DNA of 64,000 bases from Marchantia polymorpha subsp. ruderalis. Lineage: Eukaryota; Streptophyta; Marchantiopsida; Marchantiales; Marchantiaceae. The notes beneath the pieces are model-generated. The model searched no databases and was not told the DNA's origin. It was given only the letters and a program-made list of their open reading frames with translations. The stretch spans positions 9,680,001-9,744,000 of the forward strand of contig AP031358.1 in assembly GCA_037833965.1 (NCBI GenBank). Direction: 5' to 3'. This document shows positions 1 through 12,948 of this stretch, in pieces (the stretch's first letter is position 1; each line of letters begins with the position of its first letter). Position numbers and translations under genes: made by a program.

Positions 1-1879
1 TATGGCAGAAGAATTGATAATATAATTTCAGTCCAAAAGAGAAGTTATAAATATTGTAGAAATGAAATTTTTTTTCCCAGAAAATGGAACAAAAATGTAT
101 AAATATTACATATCCAAATCAGATTAATCATATACCACACAACTCACTCTCAAAAACGCTTTTCTACATAATATCAAATGATGTATTGATTTTAGCGTCC
201 ACCTGAAGGAATCTCAAGCATGAGAAGATCCACGAGATTGAGTCACTAATTGAAGCTATTTGTAAAAACGTTGGCAAGAAGTAATAAGACTAGGTTCTAG
301 GGTTCAATCGAACTCTATCTACTATAAGGATCTCCATACCATACTTGTCCTTACCGACTGAGCCCCGGGCTTGTATCTTCAAACATAGACCGCAACCAGG
401 TAAAGTTTCTCTCTTTTCATTCTTGTTTATGCTAATATTTTTTGGGTATATGAACCGTGGCCATCCATTAGATTCAATTTTAACACCAATGTTGGTAAAG
501 GAATAGTACAAGAATCATCATAATAACAAACGAGAATCACACACCAATGTAAGTGTTCACCTTCCCATAGGCGTTAAATTGAGATAAAAGTTTAGTGAAA
601 CTGAAGCTAGAATGTTGCATCAAGCCTCCATAACTTAACTCTCCATTATCTCTCCCAGCAGGTGTACATGTTAATCCTAGGGTTAAGTATCTCAAAGTCT
701 AACTAGAGTCCAAAACTAACTACTGTTAACAAGGCTCTGATTTATTTACTTGTAAGGAAAAAATACACAAATTCCCTATGTGATCCAGATCTCACGGAGA
801 ACATAATGCGAATGAGAATATTTCAAGTTACTGCTTATCAAATAATTGTGGTAAAAAATTGTACCTTCTCCCATAATTAAGCAGCATTTTTACAACATTC
901 TTCCGTTTCCATACTTATATATATTGTGTGTTTAACTTTCTTTATATTCAGGATAAACAATGTCGTGAAACTGAATTCCAACAATGTTATAGTTTCATAT
1001 AAGTATGGTAGTGAATGATCAATCATGCCACGTAAATCCGAAGGTTGCTCCTGCTGGCGTAGGCAACTTCATCAGACCTCATACTTCTTGTTCACTTTGG
1101 TGTTGATGATACATTTTTGCAGATTCGGATGACTCGCCAGACTTGATGTTTTCTTTTCATGGGCTTGGTGCCAGAGGATTAGGAAGAAAGATGGAGGATA
1201 ACGATAAGTTGATGGTTTAATTCAGCTCCTGTAGGGTGGCATAAATGTGACTTGTGCCTCAGTAAACTTACTTTCACGAAAATGCAATAGGAAATCGCGT
1301 ATTACATAAAATGATTGCCCTCAACTTGAAAAATGATCATCTGGTATTCATTTGACTTTGGAAGCGAGAAAAACACCGGAATCCTGTCTAACACATGATG
1401 AGCCCCAGGCTTACCACCAACATTACCTAAATTGCTGCCGATGATGATACCTTATGACAAGACTGATATATACCACGATTCGAGTTCTCCTTTCTAAGAA
1501 AACTTCTAGGCTTGAATGGCTGGCACAATCCCCTGAGAATTTTATCGGGAACAGTGTAGGATATCGAAATTCGCTCTGAAAACTATGATTTCAGATCCAC
1601 CATGATCAGATTAACTATCTCATAGCAGATGTTTAGAAGAAAAATGAAAGGTGAAAATCTCACTGCAACGTTTCCAAATGGCAGCATATTGTACATGTCG
1701 AAGAGTTGCAGTTCGGGGACCACCTTGGCTGCTACAACATTCACTTGGATTAATACACTGCACAGGAGCTGAGTTTGAACATCTACAGGATGATATAAGC
1801 AAAGCATCTCGCATATATGAGGCATGAACCAGATGTGCACGTAGTAATACAGTTGATATACAATGACCTGATGACCTGC
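1..1879. other. Non-coding flank downstream of the LRR gene
   Basis: No supported gene. The sequence is AT-rich, and its short frames lack splice-bounded or conserved-looking protein. The last ~300 bases (about 1,580-1,879) directly follow the stop codon of the minus-strand LRR gene and are most simply its 3' untranslated region. Confidence 0.5.
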
Positions 1880-4800
1880 CTAAGATTTGGTGGACGGCTT
1901 CTTTCCCAGCTTTCCGAGCACACGATCCTTCCTGTTTTTGGCGACCTCTTTAACAAGATCTTTTCCAACTTTTGCCACTTCCACCACAATTCCTGATCTC
2001 TCCTTAGCCTTTTCTTTTTTATCATGGGCCCAGGTTCTAAGTTTAGACCGCGACTTCCCATCACCTCCTTCCGAATAAGAATCAACATTTGAACTAAGGA
2101 CAGTTCCTGTGTCCGGTTTAGTCGACCACACTGGATCTCCACTCGGAGACCACTCGTTGCTGCCTTCATACTCCTCAGATGGAATATGTTGGGATTGCTG
2201 CTGAGAATTCTGATGAGAAATTGGTTTCGAAGGCTGGTGAGAAGGCGGGTGAGAATAGTGATGGGACTGGTGGTGAGAAACTGGTTGGACAGTCTGAAAT
2301 GCATTCACATAGCGGTGAGTTGGAACGGGTTCGGGGTTCATCATATACCCTCCTCCATGTGTTTGGTATGTGCCTGGACGCAAATCAACTGGGTTGGAAT
2401 ATCCTGGGTATGCCGGAGGAGGTGGCATGAAGTTGGTGCTGATCGTTTGACTTCTTGGAGGACCTGGAGTAGGGCCCGGGGAAAAATAAGCAGGAGGACC
2501 AGGTGTACTGCTCGGCACTCCTGGTGGTCCTGGTGAAAAGTACGATGGAGGACCAGAAGCACTTCTCTCTGGCATCCAGCCCGGGATCTCTTGACCCTGA
2601 TGATAATTGGCAGTACCTGGCTGATACGGAGAAGCTGTAACATGTTCATTGTACTGAGAATAGCTGCCGCCGGTCATGGCTTCGTATGGAGCACCTGGAG
2701 GCAAGTCAGATCCTCGTGCATGCGTCCAGTCATTGCTGCTAGATGGTGTCAGGAATGGAGTCCCTGCATCAAAAGCCATGAAATAATTGATAAGACAAAC
2801 TTGGAAAGACAAACACTGCGCAAGACAGGGAAACGGATGTGACGATGAGTTCCAGAGAATCAGAGAGGGAGTATAAAGGTTTTCATATCGACATCCAAAA
2901 CTCGATTCAAAATACGTTTCTTCTGAACAATTCACCTGAGCCAGAAGTTGAGCTGTTTCTTTGCAGTAGCTCTGCATGGACGCTGTGATGACTTCCCTGC
3001 CTTTCAAGCTCCGTTCCAGTGAGAGTGATATCTGTCAACTTTTTATTGGTTTCCAGCATGGTCATCATCTCTCCATGAACTTCGGCCTCGAGGCCCTCGC
3101 TTTCTGTTAGATCCAACGCTTCCAGGCTTGTATTATCACGAAGAGATCTGAAAATCACCTGCCACTCCTCCTTGCTGAAATACGTACGGTTCAAAGAGAG
3201 AGCTCGGATTCGACTCATTTCCAGGATTTTAGACACCACTGTAACCAGCCCTTTCTCTCTACCACCGCATATACCCAAATTCTCCACAGTGCTGTTGGGT
3301 TCCAGCTGTGTTGAGTTGCTATCATCATCTTCAGAAGGCTGAGGAACAAACGCAGACAGGAGCATGTGCAGAGGGCCCTCTGCATTCTCATCCTCCGTTT
3401 CGAAGCCAACAAAGAGGGACCTCAGCGATGTATTCATTCTCAATGCGATCGACAGGAGAAAAGCACCCTTGATATCCATGCCCGTGCCGAACATACGAAG
3501 ATGACGAATCCCATTCGAGTTCTCCGGATCGGCCAGGAGCGTGGCCAGATTCTCAGCACCTTCATCTCCCAAGCTTGGGTTGAAATTGATGTCCAAGGTA
3601 TGCAGGCTACAATTCTCAGTCCTCCGCATAGCAGCTGCCAGATAGACAAGGAAGTCGGGCTTCATATCAATGGCGTGGAGGTGTAGCTCTCGCAGGGTGG
3701 GTATCTTGACCAGAAGCCTGCACAGATGGAGACATCCCACTTCAGTTCCAAAGGCGCCATTACCCCCGAGGTTGAGCATTTCCAGTCTCTGGCTCTTTGC
3801 CAATCCCAGGCAGAGATCCTGAGCCTCTTCTTCTTTGTGGATGGCGCAGCCTTCCAAGTCGATGTGGGTGAGAGTTGGGCAGGAGCAGATGAGGTTCAGG
3901 ATAGCTCTTCTGGTTTGCCACCATGTCTGGTCCTTGCTCTCGCGAGTGAAGTGAGGGAATGTGAAGAAGTCACCAAATTCTTCGACGTTCAAAGTTGACA
4001 GACGAGGGAGGACGGTGATGGTCGGTGAATCGGCTGACAGCTGAAGAATGAGATTCACAAGGCCCTTAGGAAGAGTCTTCAGGTCCTCTGGGAATGGAAA
4101 GGAGAAGGTCTCTTCACCTCCAGATGCAATCACACTTTCGCTACTCGTCACATTATCTGCCGCAATAAGCACAAAATGCAATCATGAGTTCGACGCGCAA
4201 ATGAACATCCCGTTAGAAACAGCAATCCTCGAGAGATTGATTCAGAGGAATCTCTATTGAGATTCCTCTGAATTATTCCTGTGAATTTTACTGTGGTGAC
4301 GGAAGCAGTACCCTGAAAAGGATAGCTTAAAACCCACAGAACCTTTGCATCTACTCTTGCAATCAATTCGACCGTAGAATACGGAGAACTGACGTAATGT
4401 ATGGTCATGATTTCAACCCTCCAAGGTTCACTCGCAAATTTCTCACGACACAGAATGAAGCACCAGATATTGTGAAAATGTGGAAGGCAATTTGAGATCA
4501 TACGAGGACGAAAGATAACAGCGGTGAGGCAAACATTTGAACGACGGACGAAGAAGATGGATTACACCAAAGTCACAGGAAGTGAGACAAAATGCACAGG
4601 TCTCTAAATGGACCAGAAGCGATGTTCACAATACCTGAAGTGATATTCTGTCCCCACGTTTCGTACTGTGAAGGAACGCCTCCCACATTCAATTCCTGCA
4701 CTGACTCCTGCACTGACTCGATAACTTTCTCGTGTACGTCATTTTCTGTGCATCCCTTATTCAATGCCTCCGTAATAAGAATACTCTGCCCAGAAAGCTC

Positions 4801-5949
4801 CAGATCGGTACGGGGCAGCTCGATGAACTCAATAGTGGAATTCACTCTAATTAACTCCATAAAATCCTCAAACACGTTCCCTAGGCCTCGACAGCTCCCC
4901 AAAGACAGAGTCTTCAAGGTCGTGTTCCCGTGCAGAGCTTGGAGTATGTGCCTCCACTCGATCGCCGAGAATTCACTCCCCTCCAAACGCAGTTCCAGCA
5001 GAGAGTTACTACTGCGCAGAATGTCCGCCAGAATGCTCGGCAGACCGGTCTCCTTCACGAACTTCAACGACAAAATCTGCAAGCTTTCATTGTACATCGC
5101 AGGCGCAGTCATGTCATCATACTCTGTAGGATGACCAGGATGAACGAGCGCCTGCAGAAGAATCATCAGTGGACTTCCGTCTTCCTCCTGCACCATTTCT
5201 TCCTCCTCTGCAGTGCGCCCGACGATTTTAAGTACTTCCAGAGCTCCTCCGCGGGAAGTCTGAGCAGCGAGAGCCTGTCCCAAGTGATCAGCACCCGCCA
5301 CTCCCATGACACTAATCGTCAAACTCTTCAGCCCTTTGAAGGATCCCCGGGACGAATCCTCGGTTCTACTCACATTCAGCTTGCCTTTAAGCACAGCAGC
5401 GAGAAGCGCCATTCCATTGTCATCGAGTTTCGGATTGCCGCTCACATCCAAGTGCCTCAGCGCTATGTCATGACCCATAGCTCCACAAATTTTGGCCATT
5501 CCTTCCCAGCCCATGCCGACCCGAGCCAAACTGAGTGTGTGGAGATTCCTGCAGCCATTGAGAATTCTGTTTATGAATCCACAGCCATCCTTGGTTCCTG
5601 CTGCCAAATTTCCGCTCAGGTTCAGATCCTCCAATGTGTCGCTCTTCTCCAGCCCCAGACCCAAAATCCGCATCTCTGACTCATCCTCTATGCAGCAATC
5701 GGACAGATTTACGCTAGTCAGCGTGGGACAAGTAGCCACCGAGGAGAGCACCTTCAATCTCACATAGTCCCAGCTTCCGCTTCCTGTCAGGGCCTTGCCC
5801 TGCGATCTGATCGCCTCAGCATTGAAACAGGGCCCGAATTCCGCAACTTCGGTGAGATCAGGAAGCTCTTCGATTCCTGGAACGGCTGCCGAAGCCAGCT
5901 GCTGTACCAACCGCTTCAGGCCCGGAGGAAAGCATTCTTCGTCTTCCAT
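1880..5949 (-). CDS. Tandem double-LRR protein with Pro/His-rich tail, 3 exons
   Basis: Three minus-strand exons fit together: 5949-4635, 4156-2936 and 2763-1880. Both introns are phase 1 with GT donors (GTATTG, GTGAATTG) and AG acceptors (GCGGCAG, GATGCAG), giving about 1,139 residues. Residues ~1-438 and ~439-845 are homologous ribonuclease-inhibitor-like LRR blocks. Each opens with FP..LK.L, has a 'CPTLT' strand, then an acidic 'GLGLEKS/LGLAKS' helix and 'LNL.GN' repeats. The third exon (~846-1139) has no LRRs; it is rich in Pro, Gly, Ser, Tyr and His and ends in a basic Lys/Arg segment (AHDKKEKAKERSG and onward). No signal peptide, membrane segment, NB-ARC or F-box is evident, so a cytosolic or nuclear protein-interaction role is inferred. 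The start is the first Met of the long frame and has a GC-rich region upstream. Partners and function are unknown. Confidence 0.8.
4241..4272. repeat. Perfect 14-bp inverted repeat in LRR gene intron 1
   Basis: TTCAGAGGAATCTC (4241-4254) is followed by a 4-base TATT loop and its exact reverse complement (4259-4272). It lies inside intron 1 (4157-4634) of the LRR gene and could form a tight hairpin in the transcript. No function is evident. Confidence 0.85.
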
Positions 5950-7795
5950 CCCTTTTCCTCAATGCTGTAGCCTCCGGTTGCGATATACAACTGCGAATCT
6001 AACCTTCGACCCTCTGAAATCACAACCCACTTCTTCTGCTGACACTCCCAGAGACCGAAGGAACGGCACCAGAAGCATGCGCTCGATGAGAAGAGGCCGC
6101 AAGACCCCCAGACCAGAATTTTCCACGTACCTAATGCACGTTTTTTTTTATTGCTGATGAGTACAAGCAGCTCTGTTTCCGTCCCGAAGATCTGAACGAA
6201 GTAGTCAGCTCGAAATCGTTCCAACAAACTGAAGCTCACAGAAATAACCGGCCTCGATTAAACCGACTCAAATGTAGGCAATCTGATGCAGCTCGGATCT
6301 TGTGTCTCGGAGTGGTGTCAACCGTAGGGTGACAGAAGAAGATCTCGCTGTGTCCAAGCTCGCGAACCAGCCGGACCTTCGATCTAAACAAACCAGGAGA
6401 GCATTTGTCTGTCAAACGTCGAGGTCAAGGAGGCTGAACATGAACGAGCGGATGCTCTCCTTCTCCTCCGCGAGCAACATCCGATCGAAACATCGCCAGC
6501 ATCCGCCGCCTCGACGCAGAGTGCAAGCATTCGACATGAACCACGGTTCCAGCTGTTCCCCCGATTCGGCCTTTCCTCCGACTCCGATCCTCGAGACTCT
6601 CACGGAGGGAGGCGTATTGACCGCTACGAACTCCGAGTGGCTGACTTTTTTGGGCCGGCGGGCCCCACCACCCTGGCGCGTGAAGCTCCCGCGGATCGAC
6701 TTCGCCCGAGGATCCGGCGCCTCACGTGCGCTGCCACGTGCGCTGCTTATCATCGCCCCGCGGACAAGGTTCGTTCTCCGGCGACCGCGGCCTGCAACGC
6801 TCGCAAGGGGACTGTAGGTCGAGAAAAGTCAACACTCGGGCTTGAATTCGGGAAGCTCACTGTGCGGGTACATGGTTGCGGAATTCTGCTCCCAGTGATC
6901 GGGAAGATTTTATTTCTGAAGGATTATTGCATCAGAATTTGATCCTGTGTCGTCCCGGCGAAGGCATCCTATGTCAGTTACAGGATCTCTTTTTGCCTTT
7001 GACAGCTAGCTTTACTCTTGGACACGTTACGCTGAAGTTTTCTCTGATTCGCGTGGAAGGAGGTTCGACGAGGTCGGTTCATGTCAAGTTGAGATCTGGT
7101 CTTCTGTCTTTTATATATCCTGATCAATGAATATAATAGTTTTGGCATCTTCCCTCGCTAAGTTCTTGCGGATTCTGAGGAGGAAGACAGTGCGGCCTTT
7201 GAATTCGATATTGGACCAGGCAGAGGAGGAAAGACGCTCCTCTACATGATTCACGGAATTATGAATCTGGAACACTCGGAATAATCATTTTGTGCGCATT
7301 CCCTTTTTAATATCTCTCGCACTGTGCTTTCTGTGAAGAAATATGTGATCGACTTTTCTAGATTCAAGCCTCCGGACACCACACGCCGAGAAATAAAAGG
7401 AAGATCAGTATTTCTGACATCTTCATGTATTTAAAGAGCTACAATAATTCATAGCAACAATTACAATGTCGTACTTTTTCAATTAGAGGTCTAAAAGAGT
7501 ACTAGTGTGTCACGAGAAGTTTGCTACGAGTCAGCAAGAGTACCTTGCTGGCATTATTAAAAGAATAAAAGAAAATTCTTATATTGCGGTTGCAATGTAA
7601 GAATTTCAATGGAAAGAAATGGATCGAGGCTACTCAAACCGTGTGGGTTTTACTTGTCCTCTGGAGCTTTTTGGAATATTCTCTCATAATGAGATTCATA
7701 CATAATCGTATAAGCAAGGCTCGTGGGACTTGCGTAACTCAGTCATGTTGTTCTGGAGGTAATCGCGTCGGTGCAAAGGATGCTTGCTCTAGAAG
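5950..7795. promoter_or_regulatory. Upstream region of LRR gene with GC-rich stretch
   Basis: This is the space between the LRR gene start and the end of the 7.8-8.8 kb gene. About 6,200-6,870 is clearly richer in G+C and CpG than its surroundings. Frames are open on both strands there (6302-6817 plus, 6412-6753 minus), which is expected of GC-rich non-coding DNA, and neither translation looks like protein. The position suits a promoter and 5' leader for the minus-strand LRR gene. No clear TATA box was found. About 6,900-7,795 is AT-rich with no supported gene. Confidence 0.35.
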
Positions 7796-8831
7796 TTAGA
7801 ACTTTTCGAGGCTTAGTATGCTTGCAATGTTCTCCTCAAATTCCTCCATCATCTTCAAATCAAATTCTTGCGGCATTTCGGTCCATGGCACCAGCAGATA
7901 AGGTGACATGCTATCCAAGAGGTCTCTATAGTTCATGAGTCTCTGCAGCTGTTCCAGAGGTTCGGGCTGTGTCACGAGTCAAACAGGAAGATCCCTTTAT
8001 CCAAGGTGAAGGAGAATAATATTCTTCTGCTATGCTCATTGATGTTAAAGAACTTCATCAGAGGTTAGAATATGACTCCTTCTAGTAATCAAGGCTTGAA
8101 GTTCCTGTTCGAAATGAATCATAAGAAGTGCTTCGAATGACAATCTGACTCCACTTTCAACTCGAGAAAATTCTAAGAGAAACGAAATGTAGCAAGACTG
8201 AAAAGAGGTTTACCTGAGTAAGTCGTGCAGTCAAGCTCTCGTGTAGTGTGTTCATTATGTCAAAGTGTTTGTCCTTGATGACTTGTAACTAGAAGATTAT
8301 TTTTTTTCCAAAAATCAGTCTTGACCGTTTCATCTTAATTTCCACAGACTACAAGTCTATACGTTTGGAGAGCGAGACGGAGGAAAAAAAAAAAAAAAAA
8401 AACAGAGAATGCATGTGCCCCTCAAGTTCTTACCCTAGCTCGAAGGATATCCTGGTCCTTTGTCTGAGAATTTGACGCTTCGTGGGCAGTTGTATGACTT
8501 GGCACTGTCCATGTTTATAAACATTAAAATAAATCATGAACTAGAACGAAACACTCGAGATCTTCTTTTCAAGCCACACAAATTTTCCGTATGAAAAGTA
8601 CAGAGTTCAATATAACAATATCAATTCGCTGAAAGGAATATTACAATCAAATATATAGATATTCCTTTGAGCTCTGTTCATTGTATTGTACCCAAAAAAT
8701 ACTGTTCTCTTTCTAGACATCATATTCATCATCAAGTCACATCAAAGCTGGTCTTATAATAACCTGTTGTAGATTCTGAAAGTGGCAGTTCGGACTGTTG
8801 TTGAAGATCGTCCATCTGTCCCTTGTGGATC
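7796..8831 (-). CDS. 3' part of an unrecognised multi-exon gene
   Basis: Four minus-strand exons join in frame: 8831-8764, 8504-8434, 8288-8214 and 7966-7796. Acceptors are TTACAG, GGACAG, TTCTAG and CACAG. Donors are GTTATT, GTAAGA and GTAAAC. Intron phases are 1, 0 and 0. The product is about 127 residues, hydrophilic and helical, with stretches such as KDQDILRARLQVIKDKHFDI and LQRLMNYRDLLDSMSPYLLV, ending in SILSLEKF. The first exon starts in mid-codon (a phase-2 intron precedes it), so at least one 5' exon is missing; I could not place it with confidence between 8,850 and 9,800. A coiled-coil-like interaction role is possible. The family was not recognised. All four exons lack ATG-initiated frames long enough to be obvious, so ordinary ORF calling misses them. 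Confidence 0.55.
8384..8402. repeat. Poly-A tract, 19 bases
   Basis: An uninterrupted run of 19 A lies in the intron between two exons of the 7.8-8.8 kb minus-strand gene (T19 on the coding strand), 31 bases beyond the donor of the 8434-8504 exon and nearly 100 bases before the next acceptor. It is too far from the acceptor to serve as its polypyrimidine tract and is probably a simple repeat. Confidence 0.8.
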
Positions 8832-11721
8832 CTGTAACAGCAGACCTCAAATTGGAACAAAAATTCCATAGAATAATCTGAGTATTATGCTCCAAAAGTC
8901 AAGTCAACAAAGATACAAGTGATGTATACATACAGATTAAACACATATTATTCATGTCATATTTTTTAAAAAGTTATAAGACAGAATAAATATACCCTAT
9001 ATCAAAAGACACCTATTAAAAAACCTTCATATATCTCTTTCTTCGAAATCCCTCGAGCACTGTGGTGATATTTCATATTTTCCGTCCTTAAGGAAATTGA
9101 ACAAATAATGTGAGAGAAATTGAATTTAAAATAAGGTTTGAGAAGACTAAAGTGAAGTAATATAGAGTAGCGTCAGCCAAAAGCCCAAAAGTCGAGTGTA
9201 AGAAAGAAAAAGTTCTCTATTCACCTGCCTCCTTACCAAGCTCACCAATGAATGTCAAGCCAGAGGCAAGTCACTCTGTAAAGTGCGCTCCGAAGGAGTT
9301 GAGAAGTGGAACTTCTGATTGCTGGAGGGCCTTTTGACTCATCTCATCGCTACTGGTGGAGGGGCTGCAAAGCTTCGTCGAGAAGATTATCGGTAAGTTC
9401 TTCTGCAAGATACAGGATCTGTCAACGGCTACTTAGAGCACATTTCGAACAAGATTCCTCGTACTGTGCTTGTTCATCTGGATCTCCAAACATTAAATCA
9501 CTGTACTTGCAAGACGTGGGTCGTTCAACTTCGGAGAAGAAGCATCTCCAACATCTGCTTTATACAGCGGATTGCGTCTTCGATCACATCCCAACTAAGC
9601 AAAGTGTGTTGGCATTTTGGCACCCTCATAAATGTACCCCTTGAAAGGAATGCGTCTCCTTGATCAGAGAAAACACTATTCAGATTATGATTATGGAAAG
9701 CACCGTCACTAGATCTCACAGAGTGACACAGTTTTGCCCCCTTCCCAGGACTTGAAGATAAATGTGACCCCTCCCGAACCATCAGGAAGTCACGGTAATA
9801 GCATCTATCTCTATGTTACAGTCCTTTAATTATAAACATCTGAAGTAGATCTGAATCTACCTCAGAAAATCTACTGGCGAAGTGGCTGGTTTCAGGACTC
9901 CATTCAGCTTCGTTCACGTATACCGCTCCATGGATGTAACATTTAGGTCAGAAGTCTTGTGTTCATGATTGAGCGGATTTAATTGGCTGCAAATTATTTT
10001 CTCTTGCTTTGGAAATACTTTACATACATAATTGTAGACGTTTTCACTTTGATGGAGTTTCTATTCAGTCCGATTTGTAAGGTTTTGTTAAAATGAACAT
10101 ATTTGCAGACGAAGTTGATATCCTTGAATATGCATTTGAAGACTGGAACTCAGTACTTTTTTTGTGAAAAAATTATAATGACTTTTCACAAACAGTTAAA
10201 ACATTTATTCTATTTTCAATTTCATCAATTGCAAGCTTAAAAATATCAAATGTTGATGGATCACTATATGCAAAATTAATTATTTAGAAAAAAATCAACA
10301 TGAAAAATCCTTACGTTGTAACAAAATCCTAAAACTGTTGTAAAAATAATAATTACAACTTAATGAACCTTATATTGTTATCATGTATGTTAGAATTAGA
10401 TTACAATTAGACTACTGATTAGCATAATCCACACTGATGGAAATTGGAGAACTTAATGATATAATCTTACATTAGTTGGCAGGATACGTGGAGAATGAAT
10501 TCTTACGTATGAAGTGAAAGATCAGAAATTCAATCTTACATATAAAAATTATTCACGATTCATTTAAGATTGCATGTACATGCTTTTTGTTTTCCGATTT
10601 CATGGAATTTTCTTTTATTCTCAGATATAGGAAAAGATTTTGAGGATGTCAAGTAAACATTCATAAATTATTTGCATCAACGGTTATGAGGTTTTCTTAA
10701 AAAACAGAGAAAAATAGAATTATCCATCGTTTGTACTAGGCGGAAAAGTTGTATGAGTTCTTTGACATCAATAGATTTTCCTTCTTTAGAAATAGAACTT
10801 TATCAAAGAGTCAAGCTGGGAGTTCGGAGACTGCACGATCTTGCAGACTTATAAACCTATCAGTTGCAGTGGATATACTAGTAGACACCGACAATACTGG
10901 CAATCGTTTATTTCGGATGGGATTTGTCGAGTTCTGAAGAGCAATTGACGTGTTGTAAGTATCCAGAGGAAGGCTGGAGCCAGCATTAGCCACAGGATAG
11001 TGAGGTGGAAATCCAAGATGCGAGAGTCAACCTCATAGTAGTCAGAAATCGGCATTTCGGAGTGAATGTTCTCAGAAAAATCTTGGTGATATTTCTGATG
11101 AGTAGCATGTGATTTTCTTGCACTGCAATTCGATCATCCAGTATCAGTCAATCACCTCGCAGACGGACAGCCATGTGCATCAGGGACATTTTCATGGTTT
11201 CTTAAATGCCCTTAGCCAGTTAGCATCAGAGTCACCAACACAGTCCTCTGCTCCACGGGTGTCTAATGTTCTTACATTTCTTTGTATGTCAGGGCGAGAA
11301 CGATCTATCTGTTCACTGGCGCTGTCTTTTGTTGGTCTTCGTTGGGGTTCCGACCTTTTTGTTGAGTATACCATCGAGGATCAGTAAAGTAGCGTGGCTG
11401 TTGTTGGTTTATCTGTATCGTGGAGGTTAAATCAGTAGTAAGTCGAACAGCCCGATGTTCTCATTGTAAATCAGTTTGAGTTAGTAGTAGATGGAGGTTC
11501 AAGTGTGCTTGAATTTGAACTGCTCACATCAATTCGCCTGAGTATCATATACACTTCCAAAGTGTATTCGACAATGTCACCTAAGAGAGACATATGCTTT
11601 TTTCTCTGTGCGCTTATCGAAGCAGTTCTTGAGAGTGTAAGTTGTGTCAGTTGATGTGATCATGATCTTCAGTAAGACTAAAATCTGTGTAGTTCGACTT
11701 GTATATATCTCCATTCGGGAA

Positions 11722-11865
11722 TTAAAGACCTGCAGGTTGCTCTGAAGGCCTTATATGAATAGTCTTTGGAACACGTTTAGTCTTGCCACGCATATTGTCG
11801 TCCTTCGTTAGGACCTTCCTTACGGGTTGGATGCCGAGAACAATGTCCTTAGTCGCATTCTTCAT
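11722..11865 (-). CDS. Short candidate ORF or terminal exon, 47 aa
   Basis: A minus-strand frame opens with ATG right after a CTAG acceptor-like site and runs 47 codons to TAA. The product is basic and hydrophilic, with segments KDIVLGIQPVRKVLTKDD and KRVPKTIHIRPSEQPAGL. It reads like a real C-terminal exon but could not be joined in phase to the coding-like pieces at 12,085-12,330. The family is unknown, and a chance frame remains possible. Confidence 0.25.
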   Translation of the reverse strand: MKNATKDIVLGIQPVRKVLTKDDNMRGKTKRVPKTIHIRPSEQPAGL

Positions 11866-12912
11866 CTAGTTTTTCCTTCCAATAGATTCTCTTTATGTGT
11901 TTAAGATTTACTTTGTTAAGTGATTGAAACAGGATATGAACTACCTGGTCTCAAAAGCAACTCTTGACAACAAGAGTAATCCCAATAAAAGTCACTTTTA
12001 TTTAGAACCATCGTAGTTTCTGAGTCCATTCAGACTCAGATAGTGTGTCCAGTGACATTGAATAAGCCAACGTACTTGCATGACGATCACCAGCAGGCTC
12101 GTTGTGCACGAATGAAGTCATCAAGGTGCACATAGGTTTCAGTCTCAGTGTCGTAGCTGTTCAGAATCGAAAGCTCCAACGCTGCTCATTTTGGCCACGG
12201 AGTCTGGACTCTGTATATTTCTCAGGTTTCCTTGATTGCCCTTTGATACATTTCTTTCAATATCAGGATCGACTTCAAACCATCTGTCATATGCACATTA
12301 TAATTGCAATTCTCAGATCGAGAGTTTAGTGGAAGCTTCATAACACCAAGAGGAGATCATCGGTGAAGATTCTCGGCCGCAAACCCCGCAGCGCAGTTTT
12401 TCACTCCAGATTCGTACCCTGTTCAGTTTCCAAAAATCCAGTGCGATTGATTTTATTGTGTTATGTTACTGCTCGCACATTTTTTCTCTCGCTCGAGGTA
12501 AGTCACAGAGACATAATTAGAAATACAGATTTCAGCGATATCCAGTATGTAGAGAAAAAAATCGTCTGTCGCAGTTGGATGCATGCATCCCCTTTATCAG
12601 ACCTGCAATTTTAGTTAGTATCGATACTTGTTGTGATTCAATATGAATCTCACTCCAACTCCACTTCTTCGGACGAGCTTAACCAGCCCACGATGAGTGA
12701 CCAATGCATTTCTTCGAGAATCGAAGCTGACTAGAGAGTATGGTATATCATGCTGGCAGTGATTCGGCCGATTCTTGGTCGTTCCTTAAGTTAGGACGAA
12801 ATGCAATAGAATATTATCCTGTCTGTAAAACGGGAAGTCTCTAATAGCTCATACCTGACTTCCTGTTTCATCAGTTTTACTGTCAGTACTTTATGATCCT
12901 TCAAATTTTCAT

Positions 12913-12948
12913 TAAATAAATAAATAAATAAAGAAAGAAAGAAAGAAA
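12913..12948. repeat. Tetranucleotide microsatellite (TAAA)5(GAAA)4
   Basis: Five TAAA units are followed directly by four GAAA units, 36 bases in all and without interruption. It is a compound microsatellite in intergenic DNA. Confidence 0.95.

Noticed and set aside
6302..6817. 171-codon plus-strand ORF and the overlapping 113-codon minus-strand ORF
   Set aside because: Both strands are open in a GC-rich stretch, the residues are biased to Arg/Pro/Ala/Ser, and no domain or splice context was found. This is expected of promoter-like DNA.
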